Numbered from the stretch's first letter, positions 23,907 to 33,292 are shown. The stretch: DNA of 39,533 bases from Actinomycetota bacterium (GCA_018898235.1 JAHIJU010000101.1:1-39533), one strand, 5' to 3'. Notes: a model not told the origin generated them from the sequence alone. Translations and numbers: made by a program.

Positions 23907-24680
23907 TCAGAGGCCCAGGTCCGAGACCGCGCCGGACATCGGTTCGAGTGCCGCGCGCTCGTCGTCGGTGAGGATGTCCCGGTAGTACCGGTAGATGTTC
24001 GACGTGGCCGCGAGCTGCGCCCCGGCGGTGTCGCCGGTCCGGATCCGTTCGGCGAGCGCGGCGGCGTCGTCGGCGGAGCGGTGGACCCGCAGCCCCCGGT
24101 TGACCTCGGTCTCCAGCCGGCGCTGGGCGAGCTCGGTGAGCGCACCGCCGACGGCGGACCCGCAGGCCTCAAGGAGCCGGTTGCCCGAGGCGCGTCGGAT
24201 CGCCTCGTGGAAGCCCTGCAGCCGGGTGCCGAACTCGGCCGGGTCGATCTCCTCGGCGTCGGCGAGCTCCGCCAGACCCCGCACCGCGGCGTCGATCTGG
24301 TCGAGGTCGGCCTCGCGGTGGTGGATCGCCGCGAGCAGCGCCGCCTGGCCGTCGACGACGAGCCGGAACTGCAGCAGCTCGGCCCGGGAAGCGCCCTCCT
24401 GGCGGGTCATCCGCAGCAGCGGGCCCTCGAGCACCTCCGGCGAGAATGGCAGCACCACCGGGCCGCGCGGGTCGCCCGGCCGGGAGTCGACGAGACCCGT
24501 CGCATGCAGCACCCGCATGGCTTCGCGGACGGTCGCGCGGCTCACGGAGAAGGTCTCCATCAGCCGACGCTCACCAGGCAGCCGGTCGCCGGCCCGCAGC
24601 TCGCCGGTGGCGACGCCCTGCTCGATCTGCTCCACGATCTGCTCGTACGCGTTGACCCTGCGTACCGGTGTGAAGTCCAC
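23907..24680 (-). CDS. GntR-family regulator, FadR subfamily
   Basis: 257 residues. An N-terminal winged helix-turn-helix (about 8-75, with LPGERRLMETFSVSRATVREAMRVL) is followed by an all-helical FCD effector domain (about 95-240) whose Asp/His positions (FHEAIRRASGN and HRSADD) could hold a metal and a carboxylate ligand. The GTG at 24680 has AGGGAG upstream. It is the last gene after the ABC-importer genes on the same strand, 146 bp away, with its own diverged FadR-like site at 24755-24771. The better site before the amidase (31591-31607) suggests it represses the whole amidase-importer operon. Confidence 0.9.
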   Translation of the reverse strand: MDFTPVRRVNAYEQIVEQIEQGVATGELRAGDRLPGERRLMETFSVSRATVREAMRVLHATGLVDSRPGDPRGPVVLPFSPEVLEGPLLRMTRQEGASRAELLQFRLVVDGQAALLAAIHHREADLDQIDAAVRGLAELADAEEIDPAEFGTRLQGFHEAIRRASGNRLLEACGSAVGGALTELAQRRLETEVNRGLRVHRSADDAAALAERIRTGDTAGAQLAATSNIYRYYRDILTDDERAALEPMSGAVSDLGL

Positions 24681-24754
24681 TGCGCGTCTCCCTGACCTCG
24701 ACGGTCGACGGCTGCCCGTCGGTCCTGCCGAGCCGGTCGACGTGGTCGACCCGA

Positions 24755-24771
24755 TGCTGGCCGGACCAGTA
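24755..24771. promoter_or_regulatory. Diverged FadR-type operator before gntR
   Basis: TGCTGGCCGGACCAGTA matches 15 of 17 positions of the perfect site upstream of the amidase (TACTGGTCGGACCAGTA). It lies 75 bp before the gntR start, consistent with weak autoregulation. Confidence 0.6.
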
Positions 24772-24826
24772 TCCCTTGCCTGGTCCCGCGCCCGCCGGGT
24801 CGTCACCGAACGGGCGCGGGCCGGCG

Positions 24827-26596
24827 TCAGGCCGCGTCCAGGCGCGGGACGGCGCGCAGCAGCTCCGCGGTGTAGCGGTGCAGCGGGTTGTCGAACACCG
24901 CCTGCGTCGGCCCGCACTCGACGATGCGCCCGGCGTTCATCACCGCGACCGTGTCGCACGCGTGCCGCACGACGTGCAGGTCGTGCGAGACGAACACCAT
25001 CGTGAGGTCGTGCTCGACCATGAGGTCGTCGAGCAGGTTGAGCACCTGGGCCCGGACCGACACGTCGAGCGCGGAGACCGCCTCGTCGGCCACGAGCAGG
25101 CGCGGGCGGGTGATGAGCGCACGTGCGATGGCGATGCGTTGGCGCTGACCGCCGGAGAACTGGTGCGGGAACCGGTCGGTCGCGGACCGGGGCAGCCCCA
25201 CCTGCTCGAGCAGCTCGACCACCCGCTCGTACCGTTCGTCGCGCGTCACCCCGCGCAGCGGCTCGGACACGATGTCGAGAACCCGCATCCGTGGGTCGAG
25301 GGAGCCCATCGGGTCCTGGAACACGATCTGCACGGCTGAGCGCAACCAGCGCAGCCGTGAGTCGCGCTGACCCACGATCTCCCGGCCCTCCACCGTGACC
25401 GAGCCGGAGGTGGCGGCGTCCAGACCGGTGAGGATGCGCAGCAGCGTGGACTTGCCGCACCCGGACTCACCCACGATGCCGAACCGCTGCCCGGGGCGGA
25501 CGTCGAACGACACGCCCTTGAGGGCCTCGACCCGCACCGACCGGCCCAGCGGACCGCCGGAGCGGGTGTAGGTGCGGGTCGCCTCGGTCACGGCCAGCAG
25601 CGGGGCGACGCCCGCGGTGCGGTTGAACACGAGCGATGAGCCGTCCGCGGCGATCACCTCATGCGGCCCGGGGGTGGGCACGGTGGGTCGCACGGCGGGC
25701 CGTGCGACCGGCGCCGGGGCGCGGTCGACCGAGTCCGCAGGGCCCGACGGGTCCGACGGGTCCGACGTATCGATGATCGTGACCAGCCGGCCACTCGTCG
25801 GGTCGGTGCGCAGTGCCGAGGCGGCCAGCAGCGCCTTCGTGTAGGGGTGCTGCGGGGCGGAGAAGACGCGGTCGATCTCGCCGGTCTCCACCACCTCGCC
25901 GTGGCGCAGGATGAGCACCCGGTCGCAGATCGAGGCGACGACGCCCAGGTCGTGGGTGATGAACAGCAACGACGTCCCCGCATCGCGCACCTGGGCGCGC
26001 ATCAGGTCCAGGACCTGGCCCTGCACGGTGGCGTCCAGGGCGGTCGTCGGCTCATCGGCCAGCAGCAGGTCCGGGGTGTTGGCCATCGCCATCGCGAGCA
26101 TCACCCGCTGGCGCTGCCCGCCGGACAGCTCGTGCGGGTAGGCGTGCGCGGCCCGGGCCGGGTCCGGCAGCTGCACCCCGGCCAGCAGCTCGACGGCCCG
26201 CGCGGAGCTGTCGCGCCGGCCCGCGCCGGCCCGTCCGCCACCGCGGTGCAGGTCGATGATCTCGGCGACCTGGGCTCCCACCCGCATGAGCGGGTTGAGT
26301 GCCGTCATCGGTTCCTGGAACACCATGGCGAGCCGGTCCCCGCGCAGCCGCGACCAGGCCTGCTCGCTGCGACCGAGCAGGTCGCCCTCACCGGCCAGGT
26401 CCACCGTCCCCGTCGCCGTCACCGCGTCGGGCAGCAGCCCCATGAGGGACAGGCAGGTGAGCGACTTGCCCGAACCGGACTCGCCGATGAGGCCGACGCG
26501 CTCGCCGCGGTCGATCGTCAGGTCGAGACCGTGCACCAGCTCGTGCTCACCCGAGTGGATGCGCAGGTCCTGGACCGTGAGCAACGCCTCGCTCAT
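24827..26596 (-). CDS. Fused double-ATPase of an oligopeptide-type ABC importer
   Basis: 589 residues combining the DppD and DppF ATPases in one chain. First domain: Walker A GESGSGKS (38-45), ABC signature LSGGQRQR (157-164), Walker B LLLADEP. Second domain: Walker A GESGCGKS (376-383), signature FSGGQRQR and LLVADEAVSALD. A linker of about 60 residues (270-330) rich in Asp, Ser and Pro joins them. The HPYTKALL segments are typical of peptide/nickel importers. It powers uptake through the two permeases; its ATG overlaps the upstream permease stop (ATGA). Confidence 0.95.
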   Translation of the reverse strand: MSEALLTVQDLRIHSGEHELVHGLDLTIDRGERVGLIGESGSGKSLTCLSLMGLLPDAVTATGTVDLAGEGDLLGRSEQAWSRLRGDRLAMVFQEPMTALNPLMRVGAQVAEIIDLHRGGGRAGAGRRDSSARAVELLAGVQLPDPARAAHAYPHELSGGQRQRVMLAMAMANTPDLLLADEPTTALDATVQGQVLDLMRAQVRDAGTSLLFITHDLGVVASICDRVLILRHGEVVETGEIDRVFSAPQHPYTKALLAASALRTDPTSGRLVTIIDTSDPSDPSGPADSVDRAPAPVARPAVRPTVPTPGPHEVIAADGSSLVFNRTAGVAPLLAVTEATRTYTRSGGPLGRSVRVEALKGVSFDVRPGQRFGIVGESGCGKSTLLRILTGLDAATSGSVTVEGREIVGQRDSRLRWLRSAVQIVFQDPMGSLDPRMRVLDIVSEPLRGVTRDERYERVVELLEQVGLPRSATDRFPHQFSGGQRQRIAIARALITRPRLLVADEAVSALDVSVRAQVLNLLDDLMVEHDLTMVFVSHDLHVVRHACDTVAVMNAGRIVECGPTQAVFDNPLHRYTAELLRAVPRLDAA

Positions 26597-27462
26597 CGCG
26601 AGACCTCCATCCGGGGGTCGTACCGGTCACGGAGTCCGTCACCGAGCAGGTTGAAGCCGAACACGGTGATCGCCACGGCCAGGCCCGGCCACAGGATCAC
26701 GAGCGGCTGGACGTAGAGGAACGCCTGCGACTCCTGCAGCATCCGCCCCCAGGACGGGGTGGGCGCCGGGGTGCCGAGGCCGAGGAACGACAGGGCGGCC
26801 TCCGCCAGGACGGCGATCGCGAAGCCGACCGAGGCCTGGACGATGAGCACGCCGCGGATGTTCGGCAGCACGTGCCGGACCGCGGTGTAGAGCGGTCCGC
26901 GCCCGGCGGCCCGGGCGGCCAGTGCGTACTCGCGGCTGAGCACCTGGCGCGTCCCCGAGCGCACGATCCGGGCGACACCGGGCGCTGCGCCCACCCCGAG
27001 CGCGACCATCGCGGTGGCCGTCCCGCCGCCGAACACCGCCGCCAGGATGATGGCGAGCAGCAGCGGGGGGAACGCCTGCACGATGTCGTTCCAGCGCATC
27101 AACCAGCGACCGGTCCCCCGGTCGGTCATCGCCGCCAGGATCCCGTAGGGCACCCCGAGGAGGAACGAGAGGGTGACCGCCACCGCCCCGACGAGCAGCG
27201 GCACCCGGGCGCCGGCCATCGTCTGGCTCGCGATGTCGCGACCCAGCCCGTCGGTCCCGAACCAGTGCTCGCTGCTCGGGGGCTGGAGGCGGTTGACCGC
27301 ATCGGTGGCCACCGGGTCCATCGGCGTCCAGACGAGCGAGACCAGGGCGACGAGGACGACGAACCCGACGAGGCAGGCCCCCACGATGAGCGGCGACCCG
27401 AGAGTGCGCCGCGACGGACGGGCCGGCCGGGCGGCCGGTGCGAGGTCTGGCGTGGCGGTCAT
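26593..27462 (-). CDS. ABC importer permease, DppC/OppC type
   Basis: 289-residue integral membrane protein with about six helices. The GTDGLGRD motif near residue 70 and the cytoplasmic EAA loop (EYALAARAAGRGPLYTAVRHVLPN) that docks onto the ATPase are plain, followed by the AEAALSFLGLG stretch of this family. Pairs with the DppB-type permease to form the channel. ATG overlaps the upstream stop and its own stop overlaps the ATPase start, both ATGA. Confidence 0.94.
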   Translation of the reverse strand: MTATPDLAPAARPARPSRRTLGSPLIVGACLVGFVVLVALVSLVWTPMDPVATDAVNRLQPPSSEHWFGTDGLGRDIASQTMAGARVPLLVGAVAVTLSFLLGVPYGILAAMTDRGTGRWLMRWNDIVQAFPPLLLAIILAAVFGGGTATAMVALGVGAAPGVARIVRSGTRQVLSREYALAARAAGRGPLYTAVRHVLPNIRGVLIVQASVGFAIAVLAEAALSFLGLGTPAPTPSWGRMLQESQAFLYVQPLVILWPGLAVAITVFGFNLLGDGLRDRYDPRMEVSR

Positions 27463-28406
27463 CGGGCACTCCTCAGCCTCGGGTCGACGATCGAGTGCAC
27501 GACGTCGACGAGCAGGTTCACCACGAGCACCAGCACGACGATCACCATGACGATCGCCTGCACCTCGCCCAGGTCCCGGTTGGCGACCGAGCGCAGCAGC
27601 AGCGAGCCCATACCGGGCACCACGAAGACCGTCTCGATCACGACGGCGCCGATGATGAGCGCCGAGAACTCCACCCCGGTCACGGTGATGACCGGCACCA
27701 GGGCGTTGCGGATGCCGTGCCTGCGCATCGCCGCCCCGGGGGTCAGCCCCTTGGCCCGCGCCGTACGCATGAAGTCCTCGCGCTGGATGTCCAGGACGGC
27801 GGCCCGTGTGTAGCGCGACAGGATCGCCCCGCGCACCAGGCCCAGGGACAGGGCGGGCAGGATCAGGTGGCGGAGGAAGTCGAGGGGGTCGTCGGCCGGG
27901 GCGGTCCAGCCGCCGGACGGCAGCCAGCCGAGCCGCACCGAGAACACTGTGACGAGGATGAGGCCGGCGAGGAAGTTCGGCACCGAGATGCCGATCTGGC
28001 TCAGACCCGCCAGGAGGGCGCCGTCCCAGTGGTGCTGCCGCACGGCGGCGATCGTGCCCAGGGGCAGCGCGATGAGGACGGCGATGAGGATGCCCGCGCC
28101 GACGAGCAGCAGCGACACCTGGAGCGCGTCGAGCACCTGCGGGGCGATCGGCGTGCGACTGGAGTACGAGATGCCCATGTCGCCCCGGACGAACCCGGTG
28201 ATCCACTCCAGGTAGCGCACCGGGAGCGGCCGGTCGAGCCCGAGCTGCTCCCGCAGCCGCTGGACCTCGTCCGGTGTCGCGTCCAGCCCGAGCTGGGCCC
28301 GGGCCGGATCGCCGGGCAGGACGCTCAGTAGGGCGAACACCACGATCGAGGCGACCAGGACGGCCAGGACGAACTCGCCCAGGCGGCGTGCGACGGTCAG
28401 TGCCAC
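27459..28406 (-). CDS. ABC importer permease, DppB/OppB type
   Basis: 315 residues, six predicted helices. The N-terminus (RRLGEFVLAVLVASIVVFALL) and the segment LPGDPAR are hallmark DppB features, as is the EAA loop EDFMRTARAKGLTPGAAMRRHGIRNALVPV. The GTG at 28406 has an excellent AAGGAGGAAG ribosome-binding site, so the start is well supported. It follows the binding-protein gene by 67 bp in the same transcript. Confidence 0.94.
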   Translation of the reverse strand: MALTVARRLGEFVLAVLVASIVVFALLSVLPGDPARAQLGLDATPDEVQRLREQLGLDRPLPVRYLEWITGFVRGDMGISYSSRTPIAPQVLDALQVSLLLVGAGILIAVLIALPLGTIAAVRQHHWDGALLAGLSQIGISVPNFLAGLILVTVFSVRLGWLPSGGWTAPADDPLDFLRHLILPALSLGLVRGAILSRYTRAAVLDIQREDFMRTARAKGLTPGAAMRRHGIRNALVPVITVTGVEFSALIIGAVVIETVFVVPGMGSLLLRSVANRDLGEVQAIVMVIVVLVLVVNLLVDVVHSIVDPRLRSAR

Positions 28407-28473
28407 GCGACTTCCTCCTTCGTACGGCACGGGGTCGTGCAGGCTCAGGACCCGCACGACCCCGTGACCGGCG

Positions 28474-30006
28474 CTACTGCGAGACGGTGGCTCCGGCGAG
28501 TGCGATGCCCACCCCGAGGTAGTTCGTCGGCAGACCGGTGACACCGGCCTTCGCGACCACGATGTTCGGGGTGTTGTAGAGCCAGACGCCGGGCGCCTCG
28601 GCCACGATGACCTCCTGGGCCGCCTTCACCGCGGCGGTCTGGTCGGCGGTCGTCAGTGCGGTGCTCGCCGCCGCGAAGTCGGTCTGCACCTCGGCGTTGT
28701 CGAAGCTCCAGTAGTACGTCGGGTCGCCGTAGCTCACCAGGTTGCGGGCCTCGACGTGGTTGACGACGGTGAGGTCGTACTCGTGGTTGGTGAGCGTCTT
28801 CTCGACCCACACCGCGGGGAACTCCTGGACCTCGAGGTTCGCCGTGATCCCGACGGCTGCCAGGTTCGACTGGACGACCTGGGCGACCGCCTGGGCGTAG
28901 GGGCGGTTCGGCACGGTGAAGTTCACCACGAGGCCGGAGACACCGGCCTCGGCCAGCAGGGCCTTGGCCGACGTGGGGTCGTAGCTGTTCTCGTCGAACT
29001 CCTCGTACCAGGGGTCGGTCGGGACCGAGGGGCCGCTGAGCTCGGTGCCGTAGCCGCTGGTCGCGGCCGCGAGCACGGCGTCCTTGTCGATCGCCCTGCT
29101 GATCGCCTGGCGGACCCGCAGATCGGAGAGCGCCTCGTGGCTGGAGTTGAGCGAGAGGACGACGACAGACTGCGTGGTGCCGACGGTCACGTCGTAGGCC
29201 GGGTCCGCCTCGAAGCTGGCGATCTGGTCGTAGGCCTCGGCCTGGAACAGGGCGTCGACCCCGCCGGTGCGCAGCGCGTTGGCCGCGGCGGACGCGTCGG
29301 CGAAGTAGTCGAGGTCCACCTCGGCGACGCCGGCCTTCTCACCCCAGTAGTCGTCGTTGCGGTCGAGCACCATCGTCACGCCCTGCTCGTAGGAGCCGAA
29401 CGTGAACGGGCCGGTCCCGTTGGCCGCCGTGGCGAGGGAGGCGATCGAGTCCGGCGTCATCATCACGCCGAGCACGGTGGACATCCAGAACAGGAGGTTG
29501 GCGTCGGGCCGGCTCAGCACGACATCGGCCTGCGTCGGGGAGACGACGTCGACGTGGTCGATCGCACCGAGGAACTTCGGGGAGTTGGCGGTCCACTCCG
29601 GCAGGCGCTCGAGCGAGGACTTCACGATGTCCGCGTCGAACGGGGTGCCGTCATGGAACGTCACACCTTCGCGCAGGGTGAACGAGTACGTGAGGCCGTC
29701 GTCGCTCACGGTCCAGTCCGTGGCCAGCAGCGGCTGGACGGTGCCGTCCTGGTCGAGCTGGACGAGGCCCTCGTAGACGTTGCCGACCAGCGCCTGGAAG
29801 ATCGCGGCGCCGCCGGTCGTGGTGAAGTCGAGGCTGGCCGGGACGGCGGCCAGGCCGAGCGTGAGGGTGGCGTCGGTATCGGATGCGGCCGAGCTGGCCG
29901 ACGGACCGGCCGACGAGCCTGCCGAGCAGGCGGACAGGGCGAGTGCGACGGCAACGGCCGTGGCGCTCACCGCTGCGGCGCGACGCCGCAGTGCGGAAGT
30001 GCTCAT
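28474..30006 (-). CDS. Solute-binding lipoprotein, family 5 (peptide/opine/nickel)
   Basis: 510 residues. A signal peptide ends in the lipobox LSAC with lipidated Cys27, then a Ser/Ala-rich tether, then a family 5 substrate-binding fold: TDWTVSDDGLTYSFTLREGVTFHDGTPFDADIV is typical of its first lobe, and RVRQAISRAIDK of the central part. It catches the substrate outside the membrane for the DppBC permeases. Peptides, opines, glutathione or amide compounds are possible; the neighbouring amidase favours an amide. AAGGAGA ribosome-binding site before the ATG. Confidence 0.93.
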   Translation of the reverse strand: MSTSALRRRAAAVSATAVAVALALSACSAGSSAGPSASSAASDTDATLTLGLAAVPASLDFTTTGGAAIFQALVGNVYEGLVQLDQDGTVQPLLATDWTVSDDGLTYSFTLREGVTFHDGTPFDADIVKSSLERLPEWTANSPKFLGAIDHVDVVSPTQADVVLSRPDANLLFWMSTVLGVMMTPDSIASLATAANGTGPFTFGSYEQGVTMVLDRNDDYWGEKAGVAEVDLDYFADASAAANALRTGGVDALFQAEAYDQIASFEADPAYDVTVGTTQSVVVLSLNSSHEALSDLRVRQAISRAIDKDAVLAAATSGYGTELSGPSVPTDPWYEEFDENSYDPTSAKALLAEAGVSGLVVNFTVPNRPYAQAVAQVVQSNLAAVGITANLEVQEFPAVWVEKTLTNHEYDLTVVNHVEARNLVSYGDPTYYWSFDNAEVQTDFAAASTALTTADQTAAVKAAQEVIVAEAPGVWLYNTPNIVVAKAGVTGLPTNYLGVGIALAGATVSQ

Positions 30007-30029
30007 GTCTCTCCTTGGGTGGGGGTGGG

Positions 30030-31511
30030 TCACGCCGAGGCCCAGGCGCGCGGCCATGGGCGGACGGCGGTGGTGGGGCGGGCGTGCTCGAAGAAGGCGC
30101 CGGCGGCCAGTGCGAGCCGGTCGTCGTAGCGCTGCGCGGCGATCTGGACGCCGACGGGGCTGCCCTCGTCGGTGAAGCCGGCGTTGACGGTGAGGGCCGG
30201 CTGGCCGGACATGTTGTAGGCGACGCAGAACGCGATGTGCGACATCGGGTCGTTCACGTCGTTGCTCGGCATCGGCCACTCGGCGGGGAAGGCCGCCCCG
30301 GGTGAGACCGGGGACAGCACGAGGTCGACGTCCCGGGTCGCGGCCAGTGTGGCCCGGGCGACCGTGAGCTGGGCATCGGCCGAGCGGACGGCGTCGGTGC
30401 CGCTCACGTGCTGCCCGCCGCGGCACCACTCGGCGATGAACGGCAGCAGCAGGTCGCGGCGTCCGGGGTCCATGGCCTGGTAGTCGTTCCAGTGCCCGAT
30501 CCGCCAGAACATGTCGATGAGGTCAACGACGCCGGGCTCCAGGTACGGCTCGAGCGGGACGATCGTGGCGCCCGCCTCGGCGAACACGTCGGCGGCCTGG
30601 CGCACGATCTGCGCGACCTGGGGGTCGACCGGGGCGCCGTCGCCGATGTCGAGGACGAGGCCGATGCGCAGCCCGGTCGGGTCGAGGCTGAGATCGGTCC
30701 AGTCGATGTCGAGCACGGGCAGGCTGTAGGGGTCGCGGTGGTCGGGGCCGACGAGCACGGGCATCGCCTGGGCCAGGTCGGCGACGTGCCGGCCCATCGG
30801 CCCGATGTGCCGACCGAAGTACGGCGGGTCGACGGCGATGAGGCCGAAGGTGGGTTTGAACCCGGCGACCCCGCACCAGGAGGCGGGCAGCCGGACGGAC
30901 CCGCCGATGTCGGAGCCGAGGTTGACCGGGGCGTAGCCGACGGCGGCACCTGCCGCGGCGCCCGCGCTGGAGCCGCCGGGGCTCCAGGCGAGGTTCCAGG
31001 GGTTGCGGGCGGTGGGGTGCAGCGAGGAGACGCCCGAGGAGAGCATGCCCAGCTCGGGCATGACGGTGCGGGCGAGCACCGGTGAGCCGGCGGCGATGAG
31101 CCGGTCGACGACGGGGGAGTTCGCGGTGGCCGGTACCGGGGTGGTCGCGGCCGAGCCCCACGGGGTGGGCCGTCCGACGATCTGCTGGTTCTCCTTGAGG
31201 GTGCTCGGCACACCGTCCATGGCGCCGAGCGGCTCACCGGCCCGCCATCGTCGGCCCGAGGCCTGGGCCTGGGCCAGCGCGACCTCGTCGAACCGGTCGT
31301 AGACGGCGTGCAGGGCTCCGTCCGCCTCGTCGATGAGCTCGAGGCAGGCGGTCACGACCTCGGTCGGGTCGAGCTCGCCGCGGGCGTAGGCGGTGGTGAG
31401 CTCCGCGGCGGACAGGTCCGTCAGGCACGACCGCGGGGTGGTCCCGGGGTCGGGCACGGGGGTGGCGCGCGGTGCTGCGGTGTCGCCCTCGTGCAGGTCG
31501 TTCGATGGCAT
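30030..31511 (-). CDS. Amidase-signature hydrolase
   Basis: 493 residues hydrolysing a carboxamide to acid and ammonia or amine. The Ser-cisSer-Lys triad is complete: Lys106 in STLKEN, Ser181 in GGSSAG and Ser205 in DIGGSVRLP, with the 24-residue spacing between serines seen in the family. It contains MGRHVADLAQAMPVL and the C-terminal GQPALTVNAGF. No secretion signal, so it acts in the cytoplasm on imported substrate. The ATG at 31511 is favoured by GAGAGGA 8 nt upstream; an in-frame ATG at 31568 lies close to the operator. First gene of the operon, 23 bp before the importer lipoprotein. Confidence 0.9.
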   Translation of the reverse strand: MPSNDLHEGDTAAPRATPVPDPGTTPRSCLTDLSAAELTTAYARGELDPTEVVTACLELIDEADGALHAVYDRFDEVALAQAQASGRRWRAGEPLGAMDGVPSTLKENQQIVGRPTPWGSAATTPVPATANSPVVDRLIAAGSPVLARTVMPELGMLSSGVSSLHPTARNPWNLAWSPGGSSAGAAAGAAVGYAPVNLGSDIGGSVRLPASWCGVAGFKPTFGLIAVDPPYFGRHIGPMGRHVADLAQAMPVLVGPDHRDPYSLPVLDIDWTDLSLDPTGLRIGLVLDIGDGAPVDPQVAQIVRQAADVFAEAGATIVPLEPYLEPGVVDLIDMFWRIGHWNDYQAMDPGRRDLLLPFIAEWCRGGQHVSGTDAVRSADAQLTVARATLAATRDVDLVLSPVSPGAAFPAEWPMPSNDVNDPMSHIAFCVAYNMSGQPALTVNAGFTDEGSPVGVQIAAQRYDDRLALAAGAFFEHARPTTAVRPWPRAWASA

Positions 31512-31590
31512 CGGGGAGGTCCTCTCGTCGTGGGGCACCACGCTGCGGGTTCGATGTTTCGGATCCATGTCCGGCGCCCATCGATCGTGT

Positions 31591-31607
31591 TACTGGTCGG
31601 ACCAGTA
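31591..31607. promoter_or_regulatory. FadR-type operator before the amidase operon
   Basis: TACTGGTCGGACCAGTA is a palindrome with perfect 8-bp arms around one base. It contains the classical FadR-subfamily core TGGTCNGACCA. It lies 80 bp upstream of the amidase start, where a bound repressor would cover or abut the promoter. The nearby GntR/FadR-type gene is the obvious candidate ligand. Confidence 0.8.
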
Positions 31608-31656
31608 GCACGTGGCGGGGGGCGAACGGACGCTGCGTGGGCTCGTCGGGCAGCCG

Positions 31657-31848
31657 TCAGGTGCGGTGCGGTGGGTCCTGTCCCCGCTGCTGCACGAGCT
31701 GGAGCGCGGTCCACGGTGCCGGGTCCATCTGGTCCGAGCTGTGCACCCCGGCGATCGGCTGGTCCGCGACCGCGGGGTCCGTCGGCGCCCCGACCAGGCG
31801 GAGCCGGAGCTCCCGATCGGCGAGCAGCGTCCGGAGCGTGGTGGGCAA
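31657..31848 (-). pseudogene. Truncated PucR-family regulator remnant
   Basis: A TTG at 31848, preceded by GGAGG 6 nt upstream, opens a 63-residue frame: PTTLRTLLADRELRLRLVG, then PIAGVHSSDQMDPAPW. This matches the start of the PucR N-terminal domain (LxxLL...LxLRLVAG...RPVxWVHxSELxDPTPW) well, but it stops soon after the DPxPW element. Neither the rest of that domain nor the C-terminal helix-turn-helix can be found in any frame in the remaining 50 bp before the operator. PucR proteins often regulate purine or amide use, so this is probably the relic of a former regulator of the adjacent amidase operon. Confidence 0.6.
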
Positions 31849-32014
31849 CCGGATCCTCCATTCCTGGCGCGGATGGGCCTGCCCGGCCCGGCGGTGGTCC
31901 GCTGGGTGGTAGATCTGTCCATCCGCGCGTGCAGCACGTGACAGCGTGGCACGACGCGACGGGCCACGGCTGCGCGCGCACTGGAGGGCTGAGCCCCGCC
32001 CGTAGGCTCGGCAG

Positions 32015-33292
32015 GTGCGCTCGATCGTCCTGGACACCCGGCCGTTGCGGGTCTCCCGGGACTTCCGGGACCTGTGGCTGGGCCTGTCGGTGTCGAACCT
32101 GGGCGCGCAGCTCACCGTCGTCGCCGTCGGGCTGCAGGTCTACGCGCTCACCGGGTCGACACCGGCCGTCGGACTGCTGGGACTGGCCGCGCTGGTGCCG
32201 CTCGTCGTGTTCGGGCTGTACGGCGGCGCGATCGTCGACCGGTACGACCGACGGCGGGTCGCCCTGATCTCGGGGGTCGCGGGCTGGCTCGCGGTGCTCG
32301 GGCTCCTGGCGCAGGCGCTGGTCGGCAACACCCACGTCGAGGTGCTGTACGTGCTGGTCGCCCTGGAGTCGGCGGCCAACGCCGTGACCAGCCCGGCGCG
32401 CAGCGCGATCATCCCGCGGCTGGTCCCGGCCGATCTGATGGCGGCCGCCAATGCGCTGAGCACGCTCGGCTGGAACGTGGCGCTCACCGTCGGACCGCTG
32501 CTCGGGGCGGTGCTGGTCGCGGGCGGCGGCTATGCGGTCGCCTACGGCACCGACGCCGTGCTGTTCACCTTCGCGCTGGTGGCGCTGCTGCGGCTGCCGC
32601 CGATCCCGCCGGAGCCCGGCGCCCCGCAGACCACCGGCCTGCGCTCGGTGCGGGACGGCCTGGTGTACCTGGCCGGACAGCCGAACCTGCGGATGACCTT
32701 CATCGTCGACATCATCGCGATGATGACCGCCATGCCGCGGGTGCTGTTCCCGGCGGTCGGGCTCATGTTCCTCGGCGGCGGGGAGACGACGACGGGCGCG
32801 CTCACGGCGGCCATCGCGGCCGGCGGGATCGTCGCCGGGGTGCTGTCCGGTGGGCTGACCCGGTTGCGGTGGCAGGGTCGCATCATCACCTGGGCGATCA
32901 CCGGATGGGGCGCGGCGGTCGCGGCGTTCGGTCTCGTGCTCGTGGTCGTCGGCCCGTCGCAGCCCGACGGTGTGCTCCCGCTGGCCCTCGCAGCGGCGAT
33001 GGCGGCGCTCGTGGTCGCCGGTGCGGCCGATGCGATCAGCCAGGTGTTCCGCATGACGATCCTGGTCACCGCCGTGCCGGATGCTCTGCGCGGCCGGCTG
33101 CAGGGGATCTCGACCGTGGTCGTCGCCGGGGGCCCCCGGCTCGGCGAGATGCTGCTCGGTGCCCTGGCCGGCCAGGTCGGCGAGCAGTGGGCGGCCCTGC
33201 TGGGCGGCCTCGTCTGCATCGCCCTGCTCTGGCTCGTGGTCGCACTCCAGCGCACCTTCTGGCGCTACGACGCCCACCACCCCACCCCCTGA
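32015..33292 (+). CDS. MFS transporter (EntS-like MFS_3 family)
   Basis: 425 residues with about twelve membrane helices. GGAIVDRYDRRRVAL is the conserved loop between helices 2 and 3; LVPADLMAAANALSTLGWNVALTVGPLLGAVLV is the helix-5 region characteristic of the EntS/MFS_3 exporters. Substrate unknown; relatives export siderophores or drugs. GTG start at 32015 without strong ribosome-binding site. No siderophore genes are near. Its stop codon lies within a 29-bp direct repeat. Confidence 0.9.
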   Translation: MRSIVLDTRPLRVSRDFRDLWLGLSVSNLGAQLTVVAVGLQVYALTGSTPAVGLLGLAALVPLVVFGLYGGAIVDRYDRRRVALISGVAGWLAVLGLLAQALVGNTHVEVLYVLVALESAANAVTSPARSAIIPRLVPADLMAAANALSTLGWNVALTVGPLLGAVLVAGGGYAVAYGTDAVLFTFALVALLRLPPIPPEPGAPQTTGLRSVRDGLVYLAGQPNLRMTFIVDIIAMMTAMPRVLFPAVGLMFLGGGETTTGALTAAIAAGGIVAGVLSGGLTRLRWQGRIITWAITGWGAAVAAFGLVLVVVGPSQPDGVLPLALAAAMAALVVAGAADAISQVFRMTILVTAVPDALRGRLQGISTVVVAGGPRLGEMLLGALAGQVGEQWAALLGGLVCIALLWLVVALQRTFWRYDAHHPTP

